Assembly: GCF_001434145.1 (NCBI RefSeq)
Contig: NZ_AZED01000011.1
Location: forward strand, 1 to 62,656
Origin: Lentilactobacillus otakiensis DSM 19908 = JCM 15040
GTDB lineage: Bacteria; Bacillota; Bacilli; Lactobacillales; Lactobacillaceae
Direction of reading: 5' to 3'
DNA length: 62,656 nt
Shown here: one piece after another, positions 15,014 through 23,783 of the stretch
Numbering within the stretch: the stretch's first letter is position 1
Layout: each line of letters starts with the position of its first letter
Translations under genes and position numbers: made by a program
The notes under the pieces: generated by a model
What the model saw: only the letters and a program-made list of their open reading frames with translations
Database searches by the model: none
What the model was told of the DNA's origin: nothing

Positions 15014-16294
15014 TCAGGCATCAAATCGGCTTTCAATTGCCCGAGCGTGGGCTTCCAATCCTTCGACTCTCGCAAGCGTCGTGATGGCGTCCTTTTCTTT
15101 CTTGAGCGCTTCTCTAGTATAAGAAACAAATTGCGTCCGTTTGACAAAGTCTTGGACCCCAAGTGGTGAGAAGAACCGTGCGGTACCACCAGTGGGCAAA
15201 ATGTGGTTAGGCCCGGCCAGGTAGTCACCAAGTGGTTCAGAGGCTGAGAAGCCAAGGAAGACGGACCCGGCATTCTTGATTTGGTTCAGATATTCAATGG
15301 CATCGGGTAATTGAACCTCTAAATGTTCGGGAGCAACGGCGTTCATCAACCTAAACGCATCATCTATATCGTCAACCACGGCAATGAATCCTTCGTTATC
15401 CATCGCAGCCTGGGCGATTTCCTTACGAGGTAATAGTGCGACCTGCCGATCCATTTCAGCACTCACAGCGTCCGCAAGTTTGCGATCATCAGTGACTAAA
15501 ATTGGTCGGGCTAATTTATCATGCTCAGCCTGTGATAACAAATCGGCTGCCACTTGGCTGGGAACTGCTTGAGAGCCTGCAATGACGCCAATTTCTGAAG
15601 GGCCCGCGATCATATCAATGTCCACTTGACCAAATACCTGCTTCTTAGCAGTGGCCACAAACACGTTTCCGGGACCGGTGATCTTATCTACCCGTGGAAT
15701 GGTTTCAGTACCGTATGCCAAACTGGCAATCGCTTGAGCACCACCAACCATGTAGATTTCATCGACGCCGGCAATTTTAGCTGCGGCCAGGACTGCCTGA
15801 TTTAAACCATCCTTTTGTGGTGGCGTACACATCACGATTCGGCCAACACCAGCAATCTTAGCTGGGATCACATTCATCAAAATTGATGATGGGTATGCTG
15901 CAGTTCCACCGGGTACATACAAGCCGACAGCAGCCAACGGGGCAATCTTTTCACCACGGATAACGCCCTTCTTTTTAGCATCGATGAAACTGTCTTCGAC
16001 TTCCATCTTGTGGAATGAAGTAATATTTTCTTTGGCAAGTTTCAAGGCATTGATTACTTTGTCATCGGTTGCGGCATAAGCATCATCGATCTCTTTTTCG
16101 GTGACCTTCAAATTGTTCAAATCAACGTTATCGAACTTCTTCTCATACATTTTGACGGCTTTATCACCATCCTTAACAACATTGGCGATAATATCTCTAA
16201 CCGATTTTTCAACTTCCTCACGGTTAGCGACTGCGTTTGTTCTGATTGCGACCTGCTTTAATAATTGATCTAAGGAATCTTCAATAATTTGCAT
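15014..16294 (-). CDS. hisD: Histidinol dehydrogenase (orphan)
   Basis: A 426-residue enzyme of the last steps of histidine synthesis, oxidising histidinol to histidine with NAD and Zn. Conserved blocks are present: LYVPGGTAAYPSSILMNVIPAK, GPGNVFVATAKK, AGPSEI, SQAEHD, PEHLE and LAGPNHILPTGGTAR. The catalytic Glu-His and zinc ligands are therefore intact. I start at ATG 16294 after GGAGAG; a 26-residue extension would run through the T-box terminator. No other his gene lies nearby, but a His T-box controls it. It may complete histidine from imported histidinol, or the rest of the pathway may be elsewhere. Confidence 0.95.
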   Translation of the reverse strand: MQIIEDSLDQLLKQVAIRTNAVANREEVEKSVRDIIANVVKDGDKAVKMYEKKFDNVDLNNLKVTEKEIDDAYAATDDKVINALKLAKENITSFHKMEVEDSFIDAKKKGVIRGEKIAPLAAVGLYVPGGTAAYPSSILMNVIPAKIAGVGRIVMCTPPQKDGLNQAVLAAAKIAGVDEIYMVGGAQAIASLAYGTETIPRVDKITGPGNVFVATAKKQVFGQVDIDMIAGPSEIGVIAGSQAVPSQVAADLLSQAEHDKLARPILVTDDRKLADAVSAEMDRQVALLPRKEIAQAAMDNEGFIAVVDDIDDAFRLMNAVAPEHLEVQLPDAIEYLNQIKNAGSVFLGFSASEPLGDYLAGPNHILPTGGTARFFSPLGVQDFVKRTQFVSYTREALKKEKDAITTLARVEGLEAHARAIESRFDA

Positions 16295-16353
16295 ATATTC
16301 CACTCTCCATTTCCGATGACAAAACATTCCACCATGATCAGAATTCCATGTAA

Positions 16354-16635
16354 CAAAAAAGTCCCCAGACATTGCCTAAGCAATATCTGAGGACGATCTT
16401 TCGCGGTTCCACCTCACGTTTATCGTTTTCTTACAAAAACGACCTTATGCTGCTCGTAACTAGTCATCCAAATTGGAGAACAGTCACAGTAGCCGTGGTA
16501 ACGCTCACTAGCGGGACAACCTACTTGGTTCAATCATCCAGTTCATAGATGTGTTTTCACTGCTCCTCATTTCCCCTTTTCACCAGCGGGGCTCTCTTTA
16601 TGTGAGATAAGCAATTACTTTTCTAATCGTAACTT
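16354..16635 (-). promoter_or_regulatory. T-box leader, histidine specific
   Basis: On the minus strand the T-box core AGGTGGAACCGCG (plus 16402-16414) is followed by a GTCCTCAG/CTGGGGAC terminator and TTTTTT (plus 16354-16394). The AGAGAG motif with a CCCC/GGGG stem lies upstream, and the specifier region reads GAAAACACATC, placing codon CAC (His) at plus 16551-16553. A matching promoter, TTGACA (plus 16695-16700) with TAAATT (plus 16673-16678) at 16 bases, precedes it. Confidence 0.92.
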
Positions 16636-16732
16636 CATGTTTATTATTTGTTTTTAATTTGTTGATACTTGTAATTTACCACCCAGCGGAAATATGTCAA
16701 GCAAATTTTCGAAAATTCTGTCAATTACAATC

Positions 16733-17383
16733 CTAAATATTAAAATAAATCGACAAAAACATTGTCAAAGTGCCACCCATCACGAAGAAGTGCCAGATCA
16801 AATGCATTCCCGGAATCCGCGGAATGCTGTAAATCAAAGCCCCTACCGTAAAAGTCACGCCACCTGCTACCAACAGCCAAAATCCACTGGTACTCAAATT
16901 GGCATATAATTCCTTGCCAAGAAAGACGCACAGCCACCCCATGACAACATAAATCGTGGTTTCGGTTTTCTGAAAACGGCCATGAAAGACCACATGACTG
17001 ACGATACCCCCAATTGCCAAGACCCAAACGCTTGCCAACAACAAATTGCCGGCCCAGTTGTGGACAAAGATAATGCAGTACGGTGTATACGTCCCTGCAA
17101 TCAGGATAAAAATATTACTGTGATCCAGTATTTGGAACACGCGCTTTGCCCTGGTAAAGACAAAACAGTGTAGGAGCGTTGATGCCAAATACAGGGATAA
17201 TACGGTGGCACTATATATAATCAAACAGATAATTGCTGCAGTGGAAAGCCCATCTCGCAGAGCTTTATTAACAAGCATAATTGATAAGACAATTGCCACC
17301 ACAAACGAAACACCGTGGGTAACGGCGTTTAAAACCTCATAAATAATTTGTTGATGGCGCATTTTTACTGTTGATTCATTCAT
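16733..17383 (-). CDS. Haemolysin III family membrane protein
   Basis: 216 residues with seven transmembrane helices of the YqfA/HlyIII (PAQR-like) family. Diagnostic residues are present: EVLNAVTHG at the N-terminus, the SxxxH-type block STLLHCF, DHSNIFILIAGTYTPY, and IPRIPGMHLIWHFFVMGG near the C-terminus, whose His, Asp and Ser residues form the family metal site. The molecular function in bacteria is unsettled; despite the name it is rarely a toxin. ATG 17383 is 7 bases after GGAGG; a GTG just upstream is possible. Confidence 0.9.
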   Translation of the reverse strand: MNESTVKMRHQQIIYEVLNAVTHGVSFVVAIVLSIMLVNKALRDGLSTAAIICLIIYSATVLSLYLASTLLHCFVFTRAKRVFQILDHSNIFILIAGTYTPYCIIFVHNWAGNLLLASVWVLAIGGIVSHVVFHGRFQKTETTIYVVMGWLCVFLGKELYANLSTSGFWLLVAGGVTFTVGALIYSIPRIPGMHLIWHFFVMGGTLTMFLSIYFNI

Positions 17384-17516
17384 CACGATGCCTCCTTAGC
17401 ATCATAATAAGTTATTCTATTCTGTAAGTCAAGATAACATAGTTTCGATGTCTACATACTTTATTTTTCCGTTTTCATATGCAATAATACTAGTATTCAA
17501 TTGTAAGGGGAATAAT

Positions 17517-17990
17517 ATGGCTAAAGAAAATTTCACAAAAAAATTAGCGGGAATGACGATGCCGCACTTTAACGATTTACCCAACCTGGATTTGTACATG
17601 GACCAGGTAATCGACGAAGTTAATCAATATTTGGCACCCATCACCCACACCGATATTACCAAATCGATGATCAATAGTTACGTTAAAAAAGGAATTGTTG
17701 ACCGACCGACCAAAAAACGCTATTCGCGAGTCCATCTGGCCAAAATTCTGGTAGTCAGCCTGCTCAAACCGATTCTGTCTTTGGATACCATCGACCAAGC
17801 AATGAAAATCGCCCTCAAATTAGACTCTGCCCAAAAAGCCTACGACCAGTTCATCGACCTTTTCAATCAGGAGTTGACTGATGTCGACATCGACAATCTA
17901 TCGGCCAAACAATATCAATCAATGGCAATTAAATCGTTACTGTATAAATTGGTCGTTGATGATCTGATTGAAAACAGTAAGAAAGCTTAA
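17517..17990 (+). CDS. DUF1836 domain protein
   Basis: 157 residues. The N-terminal half reads like a MerR-type helix-turn-helix, with DITKSMINSYVKKGIVDRPTKKRYSRVHLAKILVV. The C-terminal half is helical, as in DUF1836 proteins, which are suspected regulators. ATG 17517 follows AAGGGG; the in-frame codons before it have no ribosome site. It is divergent from the haemolysin III gene, with 130 bases between them, and precedes DUF975 copy 2 by about 80 bases. Target genes unknown. Confidence 0.85.
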   Translation: MAKENFTKKLAGMTMPHFNDLPNLDLYMDQVIDEVNQYLAPITHTDITKSMINSYVKKGIVDRPTKKRYSRVHLAKILVVSLLKPILSLDTIDQAMKIALKLDSAQKAYDQFIDLFNQELTDVDIDNLSAKQYQSMAIKSLLYKLVVDDLIENSKKA

Positions 17991-18071
17991 ACGACGTTTT
18001 ATTAAGTGAAACCTGACAGTTGAACTATAATTAAGTTGTAAAGATATTATATATTGACGGGGGTAGAGATT

Positions 18072-18860
18072 ATGGACAGAAAAGCATTAAAATTAGACTC
18101 CAAGAGTCTATTAAATGCGCATTTCAAATTTTTCTTTTTGCTATTTTTACCAGTATTTGTTCTAGAGTTTATTGGTGGCTTTATGTATGCACCACGGGAA
18201 GAGTACAATGCCCAATTAAACTCTGACATGCCAGTGTGGACTGGCCAACAAACATTGGGCATGATCATCATATTGCTCGGGTCATTAATTGCCATGGGTG
18301 TGGCTTTTATAGCTATTGACGCAATGCGACAGAAGTTGACCTACGAACAGCCACTTCAGAAATCGATGACGATTTTTAATAATGTCGATTACTTCTTAGG
18401 AACAATTGTCATTTACATCATCGAACAAGTCTTCATTTTCCTTTGGATGTTATTGTTATTCATTCCAGGAGTCATCAAGGCAATTGCTTACTCACAAGCC
18501 TTCTATGTCTATCGTGATGCGGTTGACAGTGGTGAGAAGATGAGCTATTTGGATGCAATTACTGAGAGTCGGAAATTGATGGACGGCCATAAATGGGATT
18601 ACTTCGTTATGGAGTTAAGCTTTATCGGCTGGGGACTTTTAGTCGTTGTCACCCTTGGTATTGCAGCCATCTGGGTTCAGCCGTACATGGTCTTGAGCTT
18701 CGGTAATTTCTACCGCGAATTGATCGACGAAAAAGATCATCCTGAAACGTTGGCTGATACGTTGACAGCACAGCCAACTAATCCTTCGAATGATCAGCCG
18801 GCAACGCCTGATAACTCAAATGACCAATCCAATGATTCGCAAGATACACCAAAAGAATAA
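18072..18860 (+). CDS. DUF975 family integral membrane protein (copy 2)
   Basis: 262 residues, paralogous to the 10179-10883 protein: MDRKALKLDSKSLLNAHFKF, IPGVIKAIAYSQAFYVYRDA, YLDAITESRKLMDGHKWDYF and the C-terminal VQPYMVLSFGNFY block line up. It has five to six membrane helices and an extra hydrophilic Asp/Asn/Pro/Thr-rich tail of about 35 residues that copy 1 lacks. ATG 18072 follows GGGGGTAGAG. No function is known for the family. A promoter may lie in the AT-rich gap after DUF1836. Confidence 0.85.
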   Translation: MDRKALKLDSKSLLNAHFKFFFLLFLPVFVLEFIGGFMYAPREEYNAQLNSDMPVWTGQQTLGMIIILLGSLIAMGVAFIAIDAMRQKLTYEQPLQKSMTIFNNVDYFLGTIVIYIIEQVFIFLWMLLLFIPGVIKAIAYSQAFYVYRDAVDSGEKMSYLDAITESRKLMDGHKWDYFVMELSFIGWGLLVVVTLGIAAIWVQPYMVLSFGNFYRELIDEKDHPETLADTLTAQPTNPSNDQPATPDNSNDQSNDSQDTPKE

Positions 18861-18869
18861 TCTGATTAA

Positions 18870-18910
18870 TAAAGTCCGACATCTCAAAAATGAGTTGCCG
18901 GACTTTTATT
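18870..18910 (+). terminator. Terminator of DUF975 copy 2
   Basis: AAAGTCCG-CA-CTCA/TGAG-TG-CGGACTTTT stem with minor mismatches and a T-run. Confidence 0.8.
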
Positions 18911-18918
18911 GTCAGCGG

Positions 18919-18947
18919 TTTACCCGTCACCAATATGGTATTATACA
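18919..18947 (+). promoter_or_regulatory. kdgK promoter with operator-like half site
   Basis: TTTACC (18919-18924) and TATACA (18942-18947), 17 bases apart. The spacer contains AATATGGTA (18932-18940), identical to nine bases of the palindrome in the uxuA/uxuR intergenic region, suggesting shared control. Confidence 0.5.
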
Positions 18948-18982
18948 GATACAAGGATTTATAACGATTGGAGATTTTCAAG

Positions 18983-19981
18983 ATGCAAGTAACGACCTTT
19001 GGCGAAATCATGTTACGGCTGACCGTCCCGGGCAACCAAAAATTTGTCCAGACTGATTGGTTTCATGCTAATTACGGTGGTGCCGAAGCAAATGTGGCAG
19101 TATCCCTAGCTTTACTTGGGGATCAAGCAACATTTATCACCAAGCTGCCAAATAATATTTTGGGAGACACGGTCATCCAAAAGCTCAACGAATTTGGCGT
19201 CGACACAAACCGGATTGTTCGCGGTGGCAAACGCTTAGGCTTGTATTTCCTCCAACCAGGAGCTGGGGTGCGCTCAAGTAAAGTGATTTATGATCGAAAT
19301 GACAGTGCCTTTGCGGCTTCAAAAGACGGCGATTATCATTGGGATGAATTGCTGGACGGCACGGATTACTTCTACATATCAGGCATTACACCTGCACTGT
19401 CAGAAGAGCTCCAAGCAACACTTCTTTCAGCTGTAAAGTTTTGCCAAGATCACAGCATCAAAGTAATCTATGACGCCAACTTCCGCGGTAAGCTTTGGAC
19501 GGCAGATGAAGCCAATACTTTTAACTCAAAAATTTTGCCATTTGTAGACATCTGCCTTGTGAACGATGAAGATCTTGAAAATGCTTTCGGCCTGAAGGCA
19601 TTTGACAACCGAAATCACCAGGCAATTCACGAAAAGGATTCATTCAAACAATCCTTGGAAGAACTGACAACCAACTATCCTAATATTAAATTAGTTGCCA
19701 GCATTCTAAGAAACATTTACTCCGCTCAAAAAAGTGATTGGCAGGCAATCCTGTTAACTGATCACAAGTTCTACGAAAGTTCCACTTACAACATGCAAGT
19801 CGTTCCCGAAGTTGCCGCAGGAGACGCATTTGGCGCCGCAATCGTCCATGGTGTTTTGAACAATTTCAAGCCACAATTTCAAGTCGATTACGCAATTGCA
19901 GCGGCAACTTTAAAACTCACAATTCCGGGAGACTTCAATCTGTCACGGGATTCTGAGATTCGTGACGCAATGACTCGCTGA
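18983..19981 (+). CDS. kdgK: 2-dehydro-3-deoxygluconokinase (PfkB family)
   Basis: A 332-residue sugar kinase. The PfkB N-terminal block is GGAEANVAVSLALLG, and the C-terminal signature AAGDAFGAAIVHG carries the catalytic Asp (usual form GAGD, here AAGD). The start TFGEIMLRLTVPG is characteristic of KDG kinases, which phosphorylate 2-keto-3-deoxygluconate in hexuronate breakdown. ATG 18983 follows GGAGAT. It lies next to uxuA, which makes the precursor of its substrate, converging on it across a shared terminator. KDPG aldolase is not in the window. Confidence 0.88.
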   Translation: MQVTTFGEIMLRLTVPGNQKFVQTDWFHANYGGAEANVAVSLALLGDQATFITKLPNNILGDTVIQKLNEFGVDTNRIVRGGKRLGLYFLQPGAGVRSSKVIYDRNDSAFAASKDGDYHWDELLDGTDYFYISGITPALSEELQATLLSAVKFCQDHSIKVIYDANFRGKLWTADEANTFNSKILPFVDICLVNDEDLENAFGLKAFDNRNHQAIHEKDSFKQSLEELTTNYPNIKLVASILRNIYSAQKSDWQAILLTDHKFYESSTYNMQVVPEVAAGDAFGAAIVHGVLNNFKPQFQVDYAIAAATLKLTIPGDFNLSRDSEIRDAMTR

Positions 19982-20002
19982 AATAATTCAATTAAACGAT
20001 AG

Positions 20003-20046
20003 AAAAAAGCTGTGAACAAACTCTAGTTTTGTTCACAGCTTTTGTG
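20003..20046. terminator. Bidirectional terminator, kdgK/uxuA
   Basis: AAAAGCTGTGAACAAA arm pairing with TTTGTTCACAGCTTTT; T-runs on both strands. Confidence 0.85.
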
Positions 20047-20113
20047 TTATCACTTTTAGATAATACTTTTAGATAATTAGGAAAGGTGTCCAAGGTGTAT
20101 CCCCAAGTCAAAC

Positions 20114-21190
20114 TCACTTTTTTGCTTTCATACAAGCTTCCCAGAGCCCATTTAGGTACGCAATTCCAAGTGCCCGATCGTACAAGCCATATCCAGGCCG
20201 ACCATTTTCGCCCCAAATATTACGGCCATGGTCAGGACGAATGTAACCGTCATAATCGTTATCGGCTAACGCCCTGATAACCTCGTACATATCAATTGAA
20301 CCATCCGCTGATAAATGATCCGACTCATGAAACTCAGTCTTTTCCGGATTCATGAAGCGAATATTTCGGGCATGAATGAATGGAGCCCGATCCTTCTTCA
20401 CAAATTCACGGATAATCGCCGGAACGTCATTCTTAGGATTTTCGCCTAAACTTCCAGTACAAATCGTGAATCCATTATATCGAGATTCATAAAGCTGCTC
20501 AATTTTCAACATATCTTCGCGGTTCTTATAGATCCGTGGTAACCCAAACAATGGAAATGGTGGATCATCTGGATGCATCGCCATGCGAACATCATACTTT
20601 TCACAAGTTGGCATAATACCATCGAAGAAATATTTCAAATTCTCCAACAATTTTTGTGAATCAACATCCCGATATTTAGCAAACAATTGCTGAATATGCG
20701 CTAAACGCTCGGGTTCCCACCCAGGCATCGCAAATCCTTTTGAGCCTGACATGATCTGTTTGATCATTTCATTTGGATCATCCGTCAGCATTTGTGGCTG
20801 ATAAGCCATTGCATTGGAACCGTCGGACAACTGATAGCTCAGATCAGTTCTTAGCCAGTCAAATACGGGCATAAAATTGTAGCAAATAACCTTCACGCCA
20901 TACTCTGAAAGGTTTTTGATGGTCTGCTTATAATTTTCAATATATTGATCACGTGTTGGCAAGCCGATTTTGATGTCGTCATGAATATTGACCGATTCAA
21001 CAACCTCAAAGCCAAGCCCGGCATCCGTGACTTCTTGTTTCAGATGCGCTATCTGGTCTTTAAGCCAGACGTCACCAACCGGAACATCATACAATGCTGT
21101 GACTGCTTGGGAAACACCAGGTATTTGTCGTATCTCCGATAGCTGGATTGGGTCATCAGTTGAGCCAAACCATCTAAATCCCATTTTCAA
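20114..21190 (-). CDS. uxuA: Mannonate dehydratase
   Basis: A 358-residue enzyme turning D-mannonate into 2-keto-3-deoxygluconate in glucuronate breakdown. Seen in the sequence: MGFRWFG start block, VTALYDVPVGDVW, the metal-binding MAMHPDDPPFPLFGLPRI, and FIHARNIRF with the C-terminal DHGRNIWGENGRPGYG. These match UxuA. I keep the TTG start (MKMGFRWFG) because known UxuA proteins begin with the same spacing (MEMTFRWYG-type); the internal ATG two codons on is farther from AAAGGG. It is divergent from a GntR regulator and converges on kdgK. uxuB and uxaC are absent here. Confidence 0.93.
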   Translation of the reverse strand: MKMGFRWFGSTDDPIQLSEIRQIPGVSQAVTALYDVPVGDVWLKDQIAHLKQEVTDAGLGFEVVESVNIHDDIKIGLPTRDQYIENYKQTIKNLSEYGVKVICYNFMPVFDWLRTDLSYQLSDGSNAMAYQPQMLTDDPNEMIKQIMSGSKGFAMPGWEPERLAHIQQLFAKYRDVDSQKLLENLKYFFDGIMPTCEKYDVRMAMHPDDPPFPLFGLPRIYKNREDMLKIEQLYESRYNGFTICTGSLGENPKNDVPAIIREFVKKDRAPFIHARNIRFMNPEKTEFHESDHLSADGSIDMYEVIRALADNDYDGYIRPDHGRNIWGENGRPGYGLYDRALGIAYLNGLWEACMKAKK

Positions 21191-21308
21191 AGTAATTCGC
21201 CCTTTCTTGATTCACAAAATTCTACACTAATATATCACTTTTTGTGAACGTCGTCAAAGCAGTTATTTCGGGGTTTACTTCACTTTTATAGTTCAGATAA
21301 ATGATTAA

Positions 21309-21320
21309 TATGGTACCATA
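21309..21320. promoter_or_regulatory. Palindromic operator between uxuA and its regulator
   Basis: TATGGTACCATA is a perfect palindrome overlapping the likely -10 (CATAAT) of the GntR gene. FadR-subfamily GntR proteins bind TGGT-ACCA type sites, so auto-control and control of uxuA are likely. Confidence 0.6.
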
Positions 21321-21360
21321 ATCTCAGTGATCAGATTTCAAAAAGGAAAGATGAGATGAC

Positions 21361-22026
21361 ATGGAAAGTTTACAAGATAAGACTTACAACGCAATTTATT
21401 CAAAAATCATGAACTTGGATTTGTATCCAGGCCAACAAGTTTCAGATAAACAATTCGAAGAAGAAATTGGTGTGAGTCGAACTCCCGTCAGAGAGGCAAT
21501 GCTGCGTTTGCGTCGAGACGACATGCTTTACTCACTTCCACAAAGTGGCACCTATGTCACCCGAATTGACCTCAAAAAATCCTTAGACGCACGTTATGCC
21601 CGCCAATTATTGGAGTCAGACATTGCCCAATCAATTGGTACTTCGCTAACCAATGATCAAGTCAATACTCTGACAGATGTCGTCGACGAGCAAACTACCG
21701 CATCTGAAAAGGATCAGATTAAACGTTTTTTCCAAATGGACAATCAATTTCATCAAAAAATTTATGAATTTGCCGACAAACAAAATATATGGGATTGGCT
21801 GCTGAGCCTTAGCACCGACCTCAACCGTTATCGCCTTTTGCGTGTATATGACGCCAACTTGCCGATGGACCGTTTGACCAATGAACATCGAGAAATTATT
21901 AAAGCCTTTGCCGATCATGATGCTGACAAAGTTCACCAATTGGTTTACAGCCATTTGAACCTGATGCTGAGTGAGCAGCAATCTGTTCTCGATAAATTTC
22001 CAGACTATTTCACCAATATTAAGTAG
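21361..22026 (+). CDS. GntR family regulator, FadR subfamily (UxuR-like)
   Basis: 221 residues. The N-terminal winged helix has QVSDKQFEEEIGVSRTPVREAMLRLRRDDML, the GntR hallmark. The C-terminal all-helical FCD domain contains the Asp/His residues of its metal or ligand site (MDNQFHQKIYEFAD, TNEHREIIKAFADHD, SHLNLML). It is divergent from uxuA with a palindrome between them, so it most likely represses hexuronate genes, released by a pathway sugar acid. AAAGGAAAG precedes ATG. Confidence 0.88.
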   Translation: MESLQDKTYNAIYSKIMNLDLYPGQQVSDKQFEEEIGVSRTPVREAMLRLRRDDMLYSLPQSGTYVTRIDLKKSLDARYARQLLESDIAQSIGTSLTNDQVNTLTDVVDEQTTASEKDQIKRFFQMDNQFHQKIYEFADKQNIWDWLLSLSTDLNRYRLLRVYDANLPMDRLTNEHREIIKAFADHDADKVHQLVYSHLNLMLSEQQSVLDKFPDYFTNIK

Positions 22027-22133
22027 TTCCCGCAGAATTACTCAGATGGCACAATTCTTTTACAGTTCTGTTAAAAAGCCAAAGTCGGTAATCTTTGAAT
22101 GTTACACTTTTTATTGAATGAGGAGGAGATTAT

Positions 22134-23324
22134 ATGAAAATCACGAAATTTTTGCAGGTGGCATTTGTAAGTTGTGCCGCTGCGATTACAATTGGGATTG
22201 GCCTTGGGAACCAACCAACAACTGTAAACGCGAGTGCAAGTACTTATAAGACCGTTTCAACGGCCAGTATTAAGAAAGCACCGTACCATAAGAAATCATC
22301 TGCAGGCGCTGTCTACAACGCTTCGCACACCAAAAAAGTTGCTAATTTAAAAACATATCCATACACTACTTGGTATGCAACCGCTAAGGTAACCCTTAAG
22401 CATGGCAACTCCAAAGCACTGTATTACAAAGTTAAAAACGGTTCTGGAACTGTTTCCGGAATTGTTTGGCACAATTACTTAAAATCCGGAACATCACCAT
22501 TTGGCTTGAAATACGCCAAATCAGCAGTTGCACTGGATGTTAATACCAATAACAATGTTTGGACCAAGCACGCTAACACCGCTCGTCCAATCGCTTCGCT
22601 TTCCAAGTTAATGACACTTTATCTGGTTCGACAAAAGATTGCGCAAGGCAAAGGCACTTGGTCAAGCAAAGTTACAACCAGTAATGCTGGCTTGAAGAAG
22701 TTAGGCAGTTCCAGTGTCTTTGGTGGCTTTAAATTCAAGCACAACTCATACACCGTTCGCCAATTATATTTGGCAGGCTTGATTGAATCTTCCAATAATG
22801 CTGCAATTGCCCTTGGACAATGGGTTGCCGGTGGTTCAACACCTGCTTACAACAAAAAATTCATTGGCATGATGAATCATCAAGCTAAGACATGGGGATT
22901 GAAGCATTCATCATTTGTTTCCGCTTCAGGAATGGAACAAAACAGCTTGGTCCCATATGGTTACAGCATTGGCGCATCTAAGAATGCCAACTACGTTTCC
23001 GCAAGTGACATTGCGCAAATTTCTCGCCACTTCATCGTTGATTACAATGACATTTTGACGGATGCTTCAGTAAAATCAATGAAAGTTGACGGTCAAACGC
23101 TTCATAACTACAACAATTTGCTTCCTGGCAGAAAGTATTACCAGAAATCATTGAACGTTGATGGTTTGAAGACTGGATACACTGATCCAGCCGGCTACTG
23201 CTTCGTTGGTACCGGCCGAATGTCTGGACACGACCGAATCATCACCGTTGTCTTGCATGACGAAAACGAATTTACTGAAACTCGTTCGTTAATGAATTAC
23301 GTTTATAACAAGAATTTAGCATAA
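22134..23324 (+). CDS. D-alanyl-D-alanine carboxypeptidase with N-terminal GW/SH3-like domain
   Basis: A 396-residue secreted penicillin-binding protein. The signal peptide is about 1-34. An SH3/GW-like segment of Tyr/Lys/Ala-rich repeats (about 38-120) may bind the wall. The S11 peptidase domain has SLSK at 155-158 (nucleophile Ser155), SSN at 219-221 and KTG at 346-348. It removes the terminal D-Ala of peptidoglycan stem peptides, lowering cross-linking. No C-terminal membrane helix was seen, unlike the second carboxypeptidase at 54270-55535. Monocistronic, with GAGGAGGAG ribosome site and a strong terminator. Confidence 0.9.
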   Translation: MKITKFLQVAFVSCAAAITIGIGLGNQPTTVNASASTYKTVSTASIKKAPYHKKSSAGAVYNASHTKKVANLKTYPYTTWYATAKVTLKHGNSKALYYKVKNGSGTVSGIVWHNYLKSGTSPFGLKYAKSAVALDVNTNNNVWTKHANTARPIASLSKLMTLYLVRQKIAQGKGTWSSKVTTSNAGLKKLGSSSVFGGFKFKHNSYTVRQLYLAGLIESSNNAAIALGQWVAGGSTPAYNKKFIGMMNHQAKTWGLKHSSFVSASGMEQNSLVPYGYSIGASKNANYVSASDIAQISRHFIVDYNDILTDASVKSMKVDGQTLHNYNNLLPGRKYYQKSLNVDGLKTGYTDPAGYCFVGTGRMSGHDRIITVVLHDENEFTETRSLMNYVYNKNLA

Positions 23325-23330
23325 CGAATC

Positions 23331-23372
23331 AAAAAGCTGTTAACTGGGCAATCCAGTTAGCAGCTTTTTGTT
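23331..23372 (+). terminator. Terminator of the carboxypeptidase gene
   Basis: AAAAAGCTG-TAACTGG/CCAGTTA-CAGCTTTTT stem with T-run. Confidence 0.9.
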
Positions 23373-23377
23373 ATTGA

Positions 23378-23406
23378 TTGACTTATCTCCAAAAAAATCA
23401 TAATCT
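23378..23406 (+). promoter_or_regulatory. Promoter of the 85-residue protein gene
   Basis: TTGACT (23378-23383) and TAATCT (23401-23406), exactly 17 bases apart, 57 bases before the ATG. Confidence 0.6.
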
Positions 23407-23462
23407 TATAAGTGATGATTTCATAATACAAGTAATGACATTCTGGGGAGACTTACATAACA

Positions 23463-23720
23463 ATGGAAAATTGTAGTAATTATGAATTGTACACTAAACT
23501 GACTGCCACCAGCTTTGCAAGCGGTTTGGTATCAGTGGCGGCTCGTCATGAGTTGGAAAGACGAGCAGATAACGGTGATGGCGAAGCAAAAATGCTGCTG
23601 GAGCTGCATAAACTTCAGCCAGCAAAGAAACCATTACATGGGCACGTGGTTCATTCAATCAATCCACAGCCTCGTAAGCGTAAGTTTATTTATACTTTAC
23701 GGATGAAGCTTGGGGATTAA
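23463..23720 (+). CDS. Small protein of unknown function
   Basis: 85 residues, no signal peptide or membrane segment. The N-terminal part is helical and polar; the C-terminal 30 residues are strongly basic with many His, Lys and Arg. GGGGAG lies 14 bases upstream of the ATG, a little far. It has a good promoter and a following hairpin, so it is probably a real single gene. I recognise no family. Confidence 0.65.
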   Translation: MENCSNYELYTKLTATSFASGLVSVAARHELERRADNGDGEAKMLLELHKLQPAKKPLHGHVVHSINPQPRKRKFIYTLRMKLGD

Positions 23721-23734
23721 GGACTTTGATGTTG

Positions 23735-23769
23735 CAACACTTTCGGCTTTGGTTGGAAGTGTTTTTTGT
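23735..23769 (+). terminator. Terminator of the 85-residue protein gene
   Basis: AACACTT/AAGTGTT stem with a 14-base loop and TTTTTT. Confidence 0.55.
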
Positions 23770-23783
23770 TTGGGTTTGGGGCA

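Noticed and set aside
16295-16372. N-terminal extension of hisD by 26 codons
   Set aside because: It would run through the T-box terminator; the ATG at 16294 has a GGAGAG site and gives the usual HisD length.
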